A stretch of DNA of 64,000 nt from an uncultured Planctomycetaceae bacterium (GTDB lineage Bacteria; Planctomycetota; Planctomycetia; Planctomycetales; Planctomycetaceae). The stretch covers positions 310,001 through 374,000 of the forward strand of contig CALSLT010000009.1 of assembly GCA_943787265.1 (NCBI GenBank). Direction: 5' to 3'. Shown one piece after another: positions 19,728 to 28,830 of this stretch. The notes below the pieces were generated by a model that did not search any database, had not been told where the DNA came from, and saw only the letters and a list, made by a program, of their open reading frames with translations. Positions within the stretch are counted from its first letter, which is position 1. The number at the start of each line of letters is the position of its first letter. Made by a program: the position numbers and the translations under genes.

Positions 19728-19839
19728 TGATTTGTTCCAAATTCGATGCTTCGCCCTCAGGCGGGCAGCCTCCACACCTCGCAGTGCGGCATCCTGAGAA
19801 AACGAAACTCGGAACTCTGTAATTTCAGTAACTAAGTAG

Positions 19840-20334
19840 TCAGTAACTTTCCGGGCTGATCCGTTCGCGAAGCTGTTTTTTTCCGCGCGACAGGCGACTC
19901 ATCACCGTGCCGATTGGGACGTCCAGTTGCTCAGCGATTTCCCGGTAACTCAACTCTCGAAAGTAAAACAGTAGAAGTACGGAACGAAATTCCTCGGGCA
20001 GCTTGTTCAAAACCTGTTGCAGAGACTCGCTGTCGAGAGCCTGCTCAACCCGTTCGTCGCTCCCTCGTTTTTGGTCAACCGGATCGGCGAGCACTTCCAA
20101 GGCGACTTCTCCATGAGTCACCCTGTCGCGAATTCGTCGGCGGTAGAGGTTACGAACGATCATGAACAACCACGCTCGAACTTTGTCGGGATCACGCAAC
20201 GTGTCGAGTTTGCGTTGAGCATCCAGAAACGCCTGCTGCGAAATATCTTCCGCCTCATGAGACGTACCTGAAAGCCGATACGCAAATCGGAACACCGATT
20301 CGTAGTGCTGATCGACGAGTTGAGATATCTCCAC
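19840..20334 (-). CDS. ECF-family RNA polymerase sigma factor
   Basis: About 164 residues from a GTG at 20334 preceded by CAGG; the frame is open to 20496, but the extra N-terminal residues do not resemble the family, so the start is uncertain. Region 2 is seen in YESVFRFAYRLSGTSHEAED followed by RAWLFMIVRNLYRRR, and region 4 in LPEEFRSVLLLFYFRELSYREIAEQLDVPIGTVMSRLSRGKKQLRE, the helix-turn-helix that reads the -35 element. It probably directs its own operon together with the anti-sigma-like protein downstream. It is divergent from the gene at 20499. Confidence 0.92.
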   Translation of the reverse strand: MEISQLVDQHYESVFRFAYRLSGTSHEAEDISQQAFLDAQRKLDTLRDPDKVRAWLFMIVRNLYRRRIRDRVTHGEVALEVLADPVDQKRGSDERVEQALDSESLQQVLNKLPEEFRSVLLLFYFRELSYREIAEQLDVPIGTVMSRLSRGKKQLRERISPESY

Positions 20335-20498
20335 GGTCGGCCTGCCCTGAAACCCGTTCCGCCAGAGGGGATGCGTTAACGACTCTGCATATTCCCGAGA
20401 ATTCGCGAAGCCTAACGGAATTTCGCAGTTGCGCCACAGCATCGACTTCGCCCTGAGACGCGGCCCAAATCGTTTCCGCCGATTCAGGATGATCAATC

Positions 20499-20849
20499 AT
20501 GTCAGAATCTGACACGCTCGCCCACGCAAACGCTGCCAGTAAAGCCGCAGAGGTTCCCGCTTACGCCCGAGTGCTGCCGATCTTGAGCCTGTGCTCGTCG
20601 AGCTTTTTCGCCGCATTCTCGGTCATCACGTGGATCGCGCTGCTGACGGACGGCAGTTACAACGTTGTCGTCTGGCTGATCATTGGGCTGCCAGCTTCGC
20701 TCGGCGGAAGCCTCTTTCTGGCGTTTCTGCCGACGGCGATTCTCAGGTTCTTTGTGAACGATCCCCGAATCACCCGTTCGCTGTGGATCTCCGGAGTCTC
20801 GGCCACGATCGGCGGCGGAGTCTGGCTCCTCATCGCGGCGATGTTCTGA
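20499..20849 (+). CDS. Small membrane protein, three predicted helices
   Basis: 116 residues with hydrophobic segments at about 27-50, 57-82 and 96-115, and a polar 20-residue N-terminus. No family recognised. It is transcribed divergently from the ECF sigma gene and lies 30 bp before an SGNH hydrolase gene, so co-transcription is likely. The coding quality is good (no rare-codon cluster, closed by TGA just before the next ribosome binding site). Confidence 0.65.
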   Translation: MSESDTLAHANAASKAAEVPAYARVLPILSLCSSSFFAAFSVITWIALLTDGSYNVVVWLIIGLPASLGGSLFLAFLPTAILRFFVNDPRITRSLWISGVSATIGGGVWLLIAAMF

Positions 20850-20879
20850 GCACGCTTCCTCAAGCGAATAAGGTCAACC

Positions 20880-21887
20880 ATGCAAAAACGAAATCGACGG
20901 CTCATGGTAATTCTTCTGGCCGGGCTGGGATTGCTCGGGGGCGGCCAGTTCTATCGTCACTTCTGGCTGATCCATCCTGTCGGGACCGGACCGGCGGGGC
21001 GAGCAATTGATCGGTCGTTGTTTGAGAATTCCTGGACGGATCGACCGGTCGTGCTGCTCGGGCTTGGCGACAGCGTGACCGATGGTTTCGGAGCATCCGG
21101 CGGAAAGTCCTACTTCGATCGGCTGGTGAAAAACCCGACGGACGAGTTCGACGACATGCTCGGAATCAATCTGTCGGCCGTGATTCCTGACCTGACCGTG
21201 CACAACGTCTCGATGTCCGGCACGACGTCGCAGGAGCTGGTCGATTACCAGCTTCCGCGGCTGCCCGAAGTTGATGATGACACCTTCGGAATCGTGGTCA
21301 TGACGACCGGCGGCAACGACATCATTCATAATTATGGTCAAACTCCGCCGCACGAAGGAGCGATGTACGGTGCAACTTTCGACCAGGCAGAGCCCTGGAT
21401 CGCCAACTTCGAGGTGCGGCTCGGCGGAATTCTGGATGTTGTCGCCGAGCATTTCCCTGGCGGCAGCGCGATCTTTCTGGCCAATATTTATGACCCGACA
21501 GACGGGATTGGCGACACGATCAACGCTGGACTTCCCCGTTGGCCGGACGGTTTGAAGACTCACGCGGCGTACAACGAGGTCATCACCAGAGTTGCGAAAC
21601 AACGAAAAGAAGTCTTCCTCGTTGACATGCGGGGCGAGTTTCTCGGGCACGGCATTCATTCGCGACAGTTCTGGCAACCGTTTTACCATTCCGAGGATTC
21701 AGGATACTGGTACTTCGACAATCTCGAAGATCCGAACGACCGCGGGTACGATGCTCTTCGGCGATTGTTTCTTCACGAGATGTCGCGAACCCTGCCAGCG
21801 ATGTTTGATCCGTCGTTAGTCAAGATTCGAAAACCTTCACAGCAGCCCAGAACACTGACCGATGCCTCGCCGCCTGCCAGCCATTAA
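20880..21887 (+). CDS. SGNH/GDSL-family hydrolase, membrane-anchored or secreted
   Basis: 335 residues. An N-terminal hydrophobic segment (about 9-22) acts as signal anchor. Block I is GLGDSVTDGFG with nucleophile Ser65; block III is TTGGNDIIHN with Asn146. The final Asp/His block is less clear: the C-terminus has DPNDRGYDALRRLF without a plain DxxH, so either a variant is used or the His is supplied elsewhere. The family hydrolyses esters of lipids or polysaccharide acetyl groups. AAGGT lies 6 bases before the ATG. The 3' end overlaps the HEAT-repeat gene by 26 bp. Confidence 0.82.
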   Translation: MQKRNRRLMVILLAGLGLLGGGQFYRHFWLIHPVGTGPAGRAIDRSLFENSWTDRPVVLLGLGDSVTDGFGASGGKSYFDRLVKNPTDEFDDMLGINLSAVIPDLTVHNVSMSGTTSQELVDYQLPRLPEVDDDTFGIVVMTTGGNDIIHNYGQTPPHEGAMYGATFDQAEPWIANFEVRLGGILDVVAEHFPGGSAIFLANIYDPTDGIGDTINAGLPRWPDGLKTHAAYNEVITRVAKQRKEVFLVDMRGEFLGHGIHSRQFWQPFYHSEDSGYWYFDNLEDPNDRGYDALRRLFLHEMSRTLPAMFDPSLVKIRKPSQQPRTLTDASPPASH

Positions 21888-22797
21888 AGAAGATCTCGCC
21901 AGTGACGACTCTGAAGTCGTCGCGAAGGCCCTTAATGAGCTGGCCGGTTTGCAGAGCACTGAAGCGGTCGAGCTCCTTTTCGAAAAGTCCAGCGACGAAA
22001 CGTTCTCTTCGACAAAGCTGGCCAGCGATGCTTTTACGAAGTCAGTTTCGACGTGTCCGAAAACGGCGTTGCAACATAAAAGTGCGGAATTGAGAGAGTC
22101 GGCGATCAGACGGCTGATGGCTGCGAAAGTTGCGGATGCCGTTCCAGAGCTCGCTTGCGTCCTGCATTCGAAGATGTCTTTGGAGATTCGGTGCCTGAGC
22201 GCCGAAGCGTTGGGAGCGATCGGGCAGACATCCAGCGTGCCGATCCTCGTTGAAGCCCGGCAGGATTCGACACCCGAAATTCGAGCCGCAGCGCTGCACG
22301 GCCTGCAGAACATCATGCAGGTTGCCGGCGAAGAAGCGGTGGTCGAATTTCTCGAAGATGATGACTGGACTCTTCGTCAGGACGCGAAGGAGCATCTTGA
22401 AAGCACCGGCTGGATGCCGAAAACGAATCGTGAAAAAGTTCTGTGGGGAATCATTCTCGGTCGCTTCGACGAAGCCGTGGCGTACGGTGCGGATTCGGTT
22501 GATTGTTTAGTCACCGCAACGCTGCGAGTGAACGATGCCGAAGTGCGGCGTTGGTCGGCGGTTGCTCTGACGCGACTGAATTCCGACACCGCAGCGCGCC
22601 GACTTCGAAAGGCTCTCAAATCAAAAGACCACAGTGAGCGGGCGGCTGCTTCGTCCGCACTCGCTATTCTTGGTGCATCGGCGGATGCTGAAGGGCTGAG
22701 TGAAGCGGAACAGATGCAGGCTTTACCTTCGGCAAACATTCGTGAATCGATCTTCGCCGCCGCTGCAAGAATGCTGACGCTGATTGGCCAGCCCTAA
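21862..22797 (+). CDS. HEAT-repeat protein
   Basis: 311 residues made of helical repeats, for example LRESAIRRLMAAKVADAVPEL, IRCLSAEALGAIGQTSSVPIL and IRAAALHGLQNIM, each ending in a short polar turn. These are HEAT or PBS-lyase-type repeats used as protein-interaction scaffolds. No catalytic residue or signal peptide is seen. It overlaps the preceding SGNH hydrolase gene by 26 bp and precedes truA by 29 bp, so it belongs to the same transcript. Confidence 0.8.
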   Translation: MPRRLPAIKEDLASDDSEVVAKALNELAGLQSTEAVELLFEKSSDETFSSTKLASDAFTKSVSTCPKTALQHKSAELRESAIRRLMAAKVADAVPELACVLHSKMSLEIRCLSAEALGAIGQTSSVPILVEARQDSTPEIRAAALHGLQNIMQVAGEEAVVEFLEDDDWTLRQDAKEHLESTGWMPKTNREKVLWGIILGRFDEAVAYGADSVDCLVTATLRVNDAEVRRWSAVALTRLNSDTAARRLRKALKSKDHSERAAASSALAILGASADAEGLSEAEQMQALPSANIRESIFAAAARMLTLIGQP

Positions 22798-22826
22798 CGC
22801 GAGACTTTGACGCTCGAAAGCGAGAC

Positions 22827-23621
22827 ATGCGGAATATTCGATTGACGATTGCGTACGACGGTTCGAACTACCGTGGCTGGCAGATTCAGCCAAACGGGCC
22901 GACCGTGCAGGTGGCCGTCGAGAAGGGCATTGAGAGACTCACAGGCGCGGAAGTCAGTGTCTTGTCTGCAGGACGAACGGATTCGGGAGTGCATGCTCTC
23001 GGTCAGGTCGCCAATTTTCAGACGGAATCGGCGATTCCGATCGATGGGTTTCGGAAAGCCCTGAATAAGTTCCTGCCCAACGACATCATTATTCGCGACG
23101 CTCAGGAAGTCGCGTTGGATTTTCACGCGACGTTTTCGGCAGTCCAGAAACGCTATCGGTACGTGATTCATAACTGCCGGACTCACAACCCGTTTCTGCG
23201 AAACTATGTCTGGCATTTTCATCAGGACATCGACTCGGCCGCGATGCACGAGGCCGCTCAGGAACTGGTTGGAAAGCACGATTTCCGCAGTTTCGAGTCT
23301 CACTGGCCGAACAAGTCCAGCAGCGTACGGACCGTCAAAGAGGTCACCGTGCGGCGACAGAAGTTCTGCCCGCTTTGGTTGGGAGATTCCGATCAGCAGC
23401 CGTCTGATCAGAACTCGGGAGACTTCATCTGGCTGGAAATCGTCGCGGACGGATTTCTCTACAACATGGTTCGGGCGATCGTTGGCACTCTAATGCCGGT
23501 CGGCCGAGGCCGTTGGGACGGCGGGGACATCCGGCGGATCTTAACCTCGATGGCTCGGTCTGAAGCGGGCGACACGGCTCCGCCAACCGGGCTGTACCTC
23601 GTCCACGTCGACTACGAATAG
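22827..23621 (+). CDS. truA: tRNA pseudouridine synthase A
   Basis: 264 residues, the usual TruA length. It converts U38-U40 of the tRNA anticodon arm to pseudouridine. The N-terminus (IRLTIAYDGSNYRGWQIQPN) and the catalytic motif SAGRTDSGVHALGQV with Asp52 are canonical, as are RYRYVIHN, HDFRSFES and the C-terminal FLYNMVRAIVGTLMPVGRG. A 30-residue linker with SDQQPSDQNSG is slightly longer than usual. It is the last gene of the 20499-23621 cluster. Confidence 0.96.
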   Translation: MRNIRLTIAYDGSNYRGWQIQPNGPTVQVAVEKGIERLTGAEVSVLSAGRTDSGVHALGQVANFQTESAIPIDGFRKALNKFLPNDIIIRDAQEVALDFHATFSAVQKRYRYVIHNCRTHNPFLRNYVWHFHQDIDSAAMHEAAQELVGKHDFRSFESHWPNKSSSVRTVKEVTVRRQKFCPLWLGDSDQQPSDQNSGDFIWLEIVADGFLYNMVRAIVGTLMPVGRGRWDGGDIRRILTSMARSEAGDTAPPTGLYLVHVDYE

Positions 23622-24809
23622 CCGGAAATCACAAGCTGCCGAGCCGTGATTCGCCGTGTTTTCGTTGCGAAATCCGGCAATTTTCGAATAAATCAAAGTT
23701 TGCTTACCATTTCCGCGAACCAGCCGTCGATTGTTCTGGTCAGAGCAGCCAGGAGACGGTACAGACTGTATCATCAGCAGCCTCTACAGAATGCTCCTCT
23801 CATGCCGCATGGTGCGGCGATTAAATTTCGTCCTCGATCGATCAAGGACACGCTCGAACTGACCACAGTTCGGACCAGACCTGATCGAGGGCAGCCGGCT
23901 CTGGCAAAAATTACGAAAGGTTCTCAGAGCCAACATCCTTCGTCCGCGGGAAGACCCGCAAAGGTGCTCCGATGTTTAACGCACAGATCAACACGATTCA
24001 GCCGACCCAAATCAATACCACAACAAATGGTATTCTGGTCAATGGCGTACGTGGTGAAGGCGTAGAACGTCGTTTGAAGCGCCGGGACTGCGCCGAGAAA
24101 CGCTCGTCAGACGCCTCGCTAATGGCGTCAATGAGTGATTCCTGTGGCTGTCCGATGCCGTCGCATTTAGCGGGGCATTCGGAACCCTGGCAAGGAGGAG
24201 CCTATCCGGCCCCTGCCGCCAGACCAGCCGCAGCCAGTATGCCCGCCCCAATATGGGGAAGGCTTGTCGTGCTGAAAGCTCTCTCGAGCTGAAGCAGTTG
24301 ACCCAACCCTGCGAGTCGCCTTTCTAGACGTCTTGCAGAAATCAGGTCAAGGCAGGCTGAGGGAGCCCGGTGGCTCAGTTCAGGCAGTTCGCTCACGCAG
24401 CCAACCGCTGAAGACTGAATCTTCCGAGCATCCTCACTTTCGGCTGTGCTGGTTCGAGCCCCATCTGAACCCTTCAGATTGGAACCTCGATCTCAGTCGG
24501 CTTAGCCCGCTTCAATGCCCGTCGAAATTGCAGGCGTTTCTGCATGCACTCGCCTTTGCCACGCAACTGGCAATCGCAACTTCGACAGACATCTGAAACA
24601 GGCTCGAAAGAAGCCCGTCACACGACGATCGGCCGAGGTCACCAGCTCGTCTGCCATTCGGGAATTCACGTTCCCAGGCAGCGGTCCAATGATCCAAGGC
24701 CAGCACGCGACGATTCGTTCAGGCAAACGATCTAAACAACGCCTGAATTCTTCATAACTACATGCCGCGGCGCATCGCGTCGAGGTTCAAATAAACGAGG
24801 TAGATTAAG
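23622..24809. other. 1.2-kb stretch with little coding signal
   Basis: Only one weak ORF (23972-24292) can be argued for. Two short perfect hairpins lie just upstream of it: GGCTCTG/CAGAGCC at 23897-23903 and 23925-23931, and GCGGG-AAGA-CCCGC at 23946-23959. The octamer CCTCGATC near 23831 is also repeated inverted near 23882. I found no match to tRNA, tmRNA, RNase P RNA or SRP RNA signatures. The rest (24293-24809) shows nothing recognisable; it must hold the promoter of the ECF gene at 24810. Confidence 0.45.
23972..24292 (+). CDS. Possible small protein of unknown function
   Basis: 106 residues starting MFNAQINTIQPTQINTTT, preceded by AAAGGTG six bases before the ATG. The N-terminal 25 residues are polar and Asn/Thr-rich, the middle has Arg-rich and CGC motifs, and the end is Ala/Pro-rich. 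No fold or family is recognised and no membrane segment is present. It might be a real short gene with a structured leader or a chance ORF. Confidence 0.25.
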   Translation: MFNAQINTIQPTQINTTTNGILVNGVRGEGVERRLKRRDCAEKRSSDASLMASMSDSCGCPMPSHLAGHSEPWQGGAYPAPAARPAAASMPAPIWGRLVVLKALSS

Positions 24810-25361
24810 ATGGAAGACACTCGAATGATCGAGTTGGTTCGATTGGCTCAGGACCAGGATCGGGAGGCTTTCGGCCTGCTGGTCGAAGCGTTTGAGCCGA
24901 CTGTTTACAGCATCACTTTGCGAAGACTGCGGGACGCTTCCGAGGCTCGGGAGCTGACTCAGGAAATCTTCATCCGAGCGATGCGAAAGATCGGTCAGCT
25001 GCGTGAGCCGGAACGGTTCGCTGGCTGGCTCCGGCAGATCGCCGTGCGAATGGCGATCAACCGGATCGTACGACGTCCGAAGGAAGCACTGGTCGAGTCG
25101 GGAACGTTCGACAGCATCCGGGCGGACACGGTTTCACCTGTGGACAAGGTGCTGAAGACTGAGCAGGCCGAACAGGTCTGGTCGGGACTGACGCGGCTGA
25201 AGGAGCTGGATCGTGACACCCTGGTCGCGTTCTACATCAACGGTCAGTCTTTGCAGGAAATGAGCGACTCGTTCAGCAGCCCGATCGGAACGATCAAGCG
25301 GCGACTGCACACCGCTCGAAACCGACTGCGAGACGTGATGGGCGACTTTCAGCCCGTTTAA
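24810..25361 (+). CDS. ECF-family RNA polymerase sigma factor
   Basis: 183 residues, full length for an ECF factor. Region 2 reads DREAFGLLVEAFEPTVYSIT and REPERFAGWLRQIAVRMAIN, and region 4 reads LKELDRDTLVAFYINGQSLQ followed by the helix-turn-helix SSPIGTIKRRLHTARNRLRD. GAGGT lies 8 bases before the ATG. No anti-sigma gene is adjacent; the next gene downstream is on the other strand beyond a strong bidirectional terminator, so it is a single-gene unit. It is not a close copy of the ECF at 19840-20334. Confidence 0.93.
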   Translation: MEDTRMIELVRLAQDQDREAFGLLVEAFEPTVYSITLRRLRDASEARELTQEIFIRAMRKIGQLREPERFAGWLRQIAVRMAINRIVRRPKEALVESGTFDSIRADTVSPVDKVLKTEQAEQVWSGLTRLKELDRDTLVAFYINGQSLQEMSDSFSSPIGTIKRRLHTARNRLRDVMGDFQPV

Positions 25362-25502
25362 CGACCCCGCGCCTGAGGAATTTTAAACAGCGGAGTTCTG
25401 AACCATCGGAATTCTGACGCCGACTGAAGACTGCTCGAAACGGCAGAACTCAGCCAGCAATCATCCCCGGCCGCGGAGCCACTCAATGCGACCTTCAAAA
25501 AC

Positions 25503-25536
25503 AAAGCCTCATCCATAGCAATATGGATGAGGCTTT
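25503..25536. terminator. Bidirectional rho-independent terminator
   Basis: A perfect 14-bp stem (AAAGCCTCATCCAT at 25503-25516, its complement at 25523-25536) with a six-base loop. A-rich sequence precedes it and T-rich sequence follows, so it can act for the ECF gene on + and for the pilin gene on -. Confidence 0.92.
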
Positions 25537-25613
25537 TCTTATTTCGAGGTCGCTGTCAAAGGCTGCCGCAAACAGCCGTCCGCGAAGTGACCTTATTTCG
25601 AAGTTACTTCAGC

Positions 25614-26084
25614 TCAGAGTTCCGATCCGCTGCAGACGTTGTCACGAGCAGCATCAGAAAACTGCTGGAACTGCTGAAGCTGAGCGGCGTCCAGACGCTG
25701 AATTACTTGCCCAGTAAACTCACTTCGGGCGGTCTGCGACTGCATTAACTGAATGTCAAGCTGGGCTTTTGCCGCCTGGGCTGAGGGCTGTGAAAATGAC
25801 GAACCGTGTGTCCCGGAATATCCCCCGGATCCACTACTGAAGCTGCTCGCACTTTGCCCGCCACCGGTTGAGCCACCGAACGATGTCCGGAATCCAGGTG
25901 CCGAGAAGCTCTGATCAAAGCTACGAAAAGCTTTGCTCATATCTCCAAGTTCGCCGTTCACCGCGGTCGCCATAGTGCCAACGCCGGCAGTCATTGCGAG
26001 GACGCCCATCGTCCCGAGCATTACCGTCTCGGCCGACATGACGACGCCTAGTTCGTCCGCCCACAATCTCTTCAGAATCTTCAT
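25614..26084 (-). CDS. Flp-like pilin with long Ser/Gly-rich tail
   Basis: 156 residues from the ATG at 26084, which has AGGAG seven bases upstream; the open frame to 26318 is rejected. The N-terminus is MKILKRLWADELGVVMSAE followed by a hydrophobic helix, matching the Flp/Fap class: a short basic leader, Gly before the cleavage point and a Glu in the start of the mature helix (at +6, one later than usual, and without the neighbouring Tyr). After residue 45 the protein turns Ser/Gly-rich, then ends in a Gln-rich helix. That is longer than standard Flp (50-70 residues). No tad secretion genes are nearby. Confidence 0.68.
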   Translation of the reverse strand: MKILKRLWADELGVVMSAETVMLGTMGVLAMTAGVGTMATAVNGELGDMSKAFRSFDQSFSAPGFRTSFGGSTGGGQSASSFSSGSGGYSGTHGSSFSQPSAQAAKAQLDIQLMQSQTARSEFTGQVIQRLDAAQLQQFQQFSDAARDNVCSGSEL

Positions 26085-26393
26085 TGCCTGTCTCCTGGTA
26101 TCTCTCTCACAAGATGTCTCTCTGTCGCCGCCACGAGCAAACGACGAAGTTAAAATAGGAGAAATAGGAATTGTAGTCAATATATGGTTCGTGCTGATTT
26201 TGCGGATTGTCAGGATTCGCGCGGCAGCGAATCTGAAGGAAGGACTCGGCAATGTGTTGCCTGACGTAGCGACACTTGCCGATGTGATTTGCAAACGCCA
26301 TGATCGGGAACGAAACAAACTGTTCCGCCAAAGGCACTTGCGGAAGAAACTGTCTGCCCTGAGATTTGAGTTCGATTCCCGAAAGGCTCACCC
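26085..26393. other. 309-bp divergent intergenic region
   Basis: Lies between the pilin gene (-) and the MFS gene (+) and should hold both promoters. It is AT-richer near 26145-26200. No ORF or repeat stood out and I cannot assign promoter boxes with confidence. Confidence 0.4.
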
Positions 26394-27761
26394 ATGCTGA
26401 CCATCAGACTCTTCACGATGATGTTCATTCAGTTCTTCATCTGGGGAGCGTGGTACGTGACCGCGCCGCGAGCCCTGACTCCGCTTGGCTTTACTGGAGC
26501 CGACTTCGGCTGGACCTACTCCGTAGGCCCCATCGCCGGGCTGATCTCGCCATTTTTCGTGGGGATGATCGCCGACCGATTCTTCGCGACCGAGCGCGTT
26601 CTGGCACTCATGCACCTTCTAGGCGGAGCGGCAATGTTCGCAGCTTTGCAAATGATGGGGGGCGAGAGCCCATCGCCTGACGCCATCAACTTCATGTTCT
26701 TCCTGCACATGTTCTGCTACTACCCGACGCTGGCGTTGACCAACAGCCTGGCGATGCACAGCGTGACGGATTCGGAGAAGCAATTTCCAATCATTCGGGT
26801 CGGCGGCACGATTGGCTGGATTGCTGCTGGTCTTGTTCTGAGCTCGCAAGGTTGGGGGGGGGACACCATGATGTTCCAGCTCGCGGCCTACGCGAGCATC
26901 GCTCTGGGGTTTTACAGTCTGACGCTTCCTCACACGCCCCCACCGGCAAAAGGCCAGAAATTTGCGGCAAGAGACGCTTTAGGGCTGGATGCCTTTGTCC
27001 TGTTGAAGAATCCGTCATACTTGGTCTTCATCGTCTGCTCATTCTTGATCTGCATCCCACTGGCGTTTTACTACCAGATGGCGGAAAGAACTCTGGTTGC
27101 CGGAAACGTTGCTGATACCGCCTTTAAGATGACTTTCGGGCAGATGTCCGAAATCATTTTCATGCTCCTGATGCCGTTCTTCTTTAAGCGGCTGGGAGTA
27201 AAGATGATGCTTTTGGTCGCGATGGCGACGTGGGTCGCCCGGTACGTGCTATTCGCAATCGGCACACCTGACCATGTCACCTGGATGCTGCTGCTCGGCG
27301 TGACAGTTCACGGAATCTGCTACGATTTCTTCTTCGTTACCGGCCAAATCTACACGGACCAGATTGCTCCAAAAGCGGTCCGCAGCCAGGCACAGGGGCT
27401 GCTCGTTCTATTCACGCTTGGCCTCGGCATGATGATTGGTGCGCAGGTGGCGGGCAGAGTCGAGGCTCATTACACGCCTCCTGAGACGAAGCAGCTCAAC
27501 GATGAAGCAACCGCACTAGTGGACTCAATTACCGATGACATGTCAGATGAGGAAAAGAAGCCAATCGAAGACAAGGCTGATGCACTCAAGTTGTCAGCGC
27601 TTCAAAAAATCGACTGGAAAGGAATCTGGATGATTCCAGCTGGGGCCGCGGCTGTCGTCATGGTGATCTTCTTCGTCCTGTTTAAGGATGATCGACGGCA
27701 GGCCGGGCCGGAAGAAGAGGCAGTTAGCGACGGGCCGGAGCAAACTCCGGAAGCTGGTTAA
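26394..27761 (+). CDS. MFS transporter, nucleoside:H+ symporter (NupG-like) family
   Basis: 455 residues with about twelve membrane helices. The N-terminus MLTIRLFTMMFIQFFIWGAW with LTPLGFTGADFGWTYSV, the FFVGMIADRFF loop and the PIIRVGGTIGWIAAG segment are those of the nucleoside:H+ symporter family of the MFS. It probably imports nucleosides or a related solute across the inner membrane. A hydrophilic acidic insertion (about residues 360-400, with SITDDMSDEEKKPIEDK) lies before the last helix. The tail is acidic. The start follows GAAAGG. Confidence 0.85.
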   Translation: MLTIRLFTMMFIQFFIWGAWYVTAPRALTPLGFTGADFGWTYSVGPIAGLISPFFVGMIADRFFATERVLALMHLLGGAAMFAALQMMGGESPSPDAINFMFFLHMFCYYPTLALTNSLAMHSVTDSEKQFPIIRVGGTIGWIAAGLVLSSQGWGGDTMMFQLAAYASIALGFYSLTLPHTPPPAKGQKFAARDALGLDAFVLLKNPSYLVFIVCSFLICIPLAFYYQMAERTLVAGNVADTAFKMTFGQMSEIIFMLLMPFFFKRLGVKMMLLVAMATWVARYVLFAIGTPDHVTWMLLLGVTVHGICYDFFFVTGQIYTDQIAPKAVRSQAQGLLVLFTLGLGMMIGAQVAGRVEAHYTPPETKQLNDEATALVDSITDDMSDEEKKPIEDKADALKLSALQKIDWKGIWMIPAGAAAVVMVIFFVLFKDDRRQAGPEEEAVSDGPEQTPEAG

Positions 27762-28086
27762 TTGTCAGGCATCGGTGCCTCTAAACAATTTCTGACCAAC
27801 TCTACGGCTTGGGTTGCGCGCACTCAGGCACGCTCGATGGCTCAAATTCGTCGTCACATGAGGGCGATCCGACTCCATCTGCCCAGTGTCGAAAGGCTGC
27901 TTCGACACCCTAAGCGGCGCCCGTTCGGCGCAGCGCCGAACTGGAATTCTTGAGGATTTCAGCGCAGGAAGGTTAGTAGGAACAATAGGTTACGTTGTCG
28001 GCGCTTTTGTCGGCGCTTTTGATTGGCTCGGTTCGTGCATAGGTGTCCCAGTCACCTCACTGATTCCTTTCCGGGATGCACCACCA
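27762..28086. other. 325-bp gap before the second SGNH hydrolase
   Basis: No gene accepted. The frame of the downstream gene is open back to 27886 through a GTG, with a direct 12-bp duplication GTCGGCGCTTTT around 27996-28020, but the conserved SGNH domain begins at 28087. Confidence 0.4.
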
Positions 28087-28746
28087 ATGAGTGATCAACT
28101 GTTACTTCTGGGCGACTCTGTAACCGTCGGAACCGGCTTCAGCGGAGTCGATGACGAGAGCTGCTATGTGGCACTTCTGAAGGCCGAGTTGCAGTGTGCC
28201 GGTGCTCGAATGAACATTCGGGCCAGTGCCTTGGACGGTGCCGACACGGGGTACGCTCTCCGCAGATTCGACCGAATGGTGGCCCGGCTCTCTCCTGATG
28301 TGATTGTGATTTCGCTCGGGCTGAACGACGCCCGGCCGCCTGGCAGTCGAAGCCGCAATTCACCAACCGGTTATGCCAGGAACCTTGAGCGACTGACGGA
28401 GAAATCGCTCGCGATCGATGTCCGGCCAGTGCTGTGCACGCCTCCGCCTCGCCTTGACGTTTTCGAAGACGGACAGCCAGCCTGGAAGACGATGCACCCC
28501 TACGCTGAAGCCGCCCGGGGTGTCGCCGAGAAGTACAACCTTCCGCTGATTGAGCTGTTTGACGAATTCGTCTCTCGAGAGGACTTGGAATCGCTGCTGC
28601 CAGACCGCCTGCATCCAGGCCGGGCGGGGCATGAAATCATTGCTCGACAGTTTGCCAGAACTCTGGTCCCATTCTGCACGGGACGAGAACTGGAAGGTCA
28701 GCCATCGCGACGTGGTCAGAACTTTGAATTCCTGACTGCTGATTAG
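28087..28746 (+). CDS. SGNH/GDSL-family esterase
   Basis: 219 residues. All SGNH blocks are visible: LLLLGDSVTVGTGF with nucleophile Ser11, LDGADTGYAL with the oxyanion Gly, GLNDARPP with Asn80, and PDRLHPGRAGHE with the Asp173/His176 pair. No signal peptide is present with this start, so it is probably cytoplasmic; a GTG start at 27886 would add 67 residues that include a hydrophobic Gly/Ala segment. Substrate unknown. A strong terminator follows. Confidence 0.85.
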   Translation: MSDQLLLLGDSVTVGTGFSGVDDESCYVALLKAELQCAGARMNIRASALDGADTGYALRRFDRMVARLSPDVIVISLGLNDARPPGSRSRNSPTGYARNLERLTEKSLAIDVRPVLCTPPPRLDVFEDGQPAWKTMHPYAEAARGVAEKYNLPLIELFDEFVSREDLESLLPDRLHPGRAGHEIIARQFARTLVPFCTGRELEGQPSRRGQNFEFLTAD

Positions 28747-28800
28747 AAATTCGCAGCGACGATCGTGTCGTTTGCGGGGCCGCATCCAGAGCCAATCAGA

Positions 28801-28830
28801 AAGAGCTCGCAGTTCACTGCGAGCTCTTTT
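28801..28830. terminator. Rho-independent terminator
   Basis: A perfect 13-bp stem (AAAGAGCTCGCAG / CTGCGAGCTCTTT) with a TTCA loop followed by TCTATTTCT, 55 bp after the SGNH esterase stop. Confidence 0.92.

Noticed and set aside
23895..23972. Possible c-di-GMP-type riboswitch because of GGCAAA, GAAA and CCGCAAAGG elements
   Set aside because: The order and pairing of the conserved elements do not match the GEMM consensus I know.
24440..24475. GGTTCGAGCCC resembling a tRNA T-loop
   Set aside because: The flanking bases do not form the five-base T stem, and no acceptor, D or anticodon arms are present upstream.
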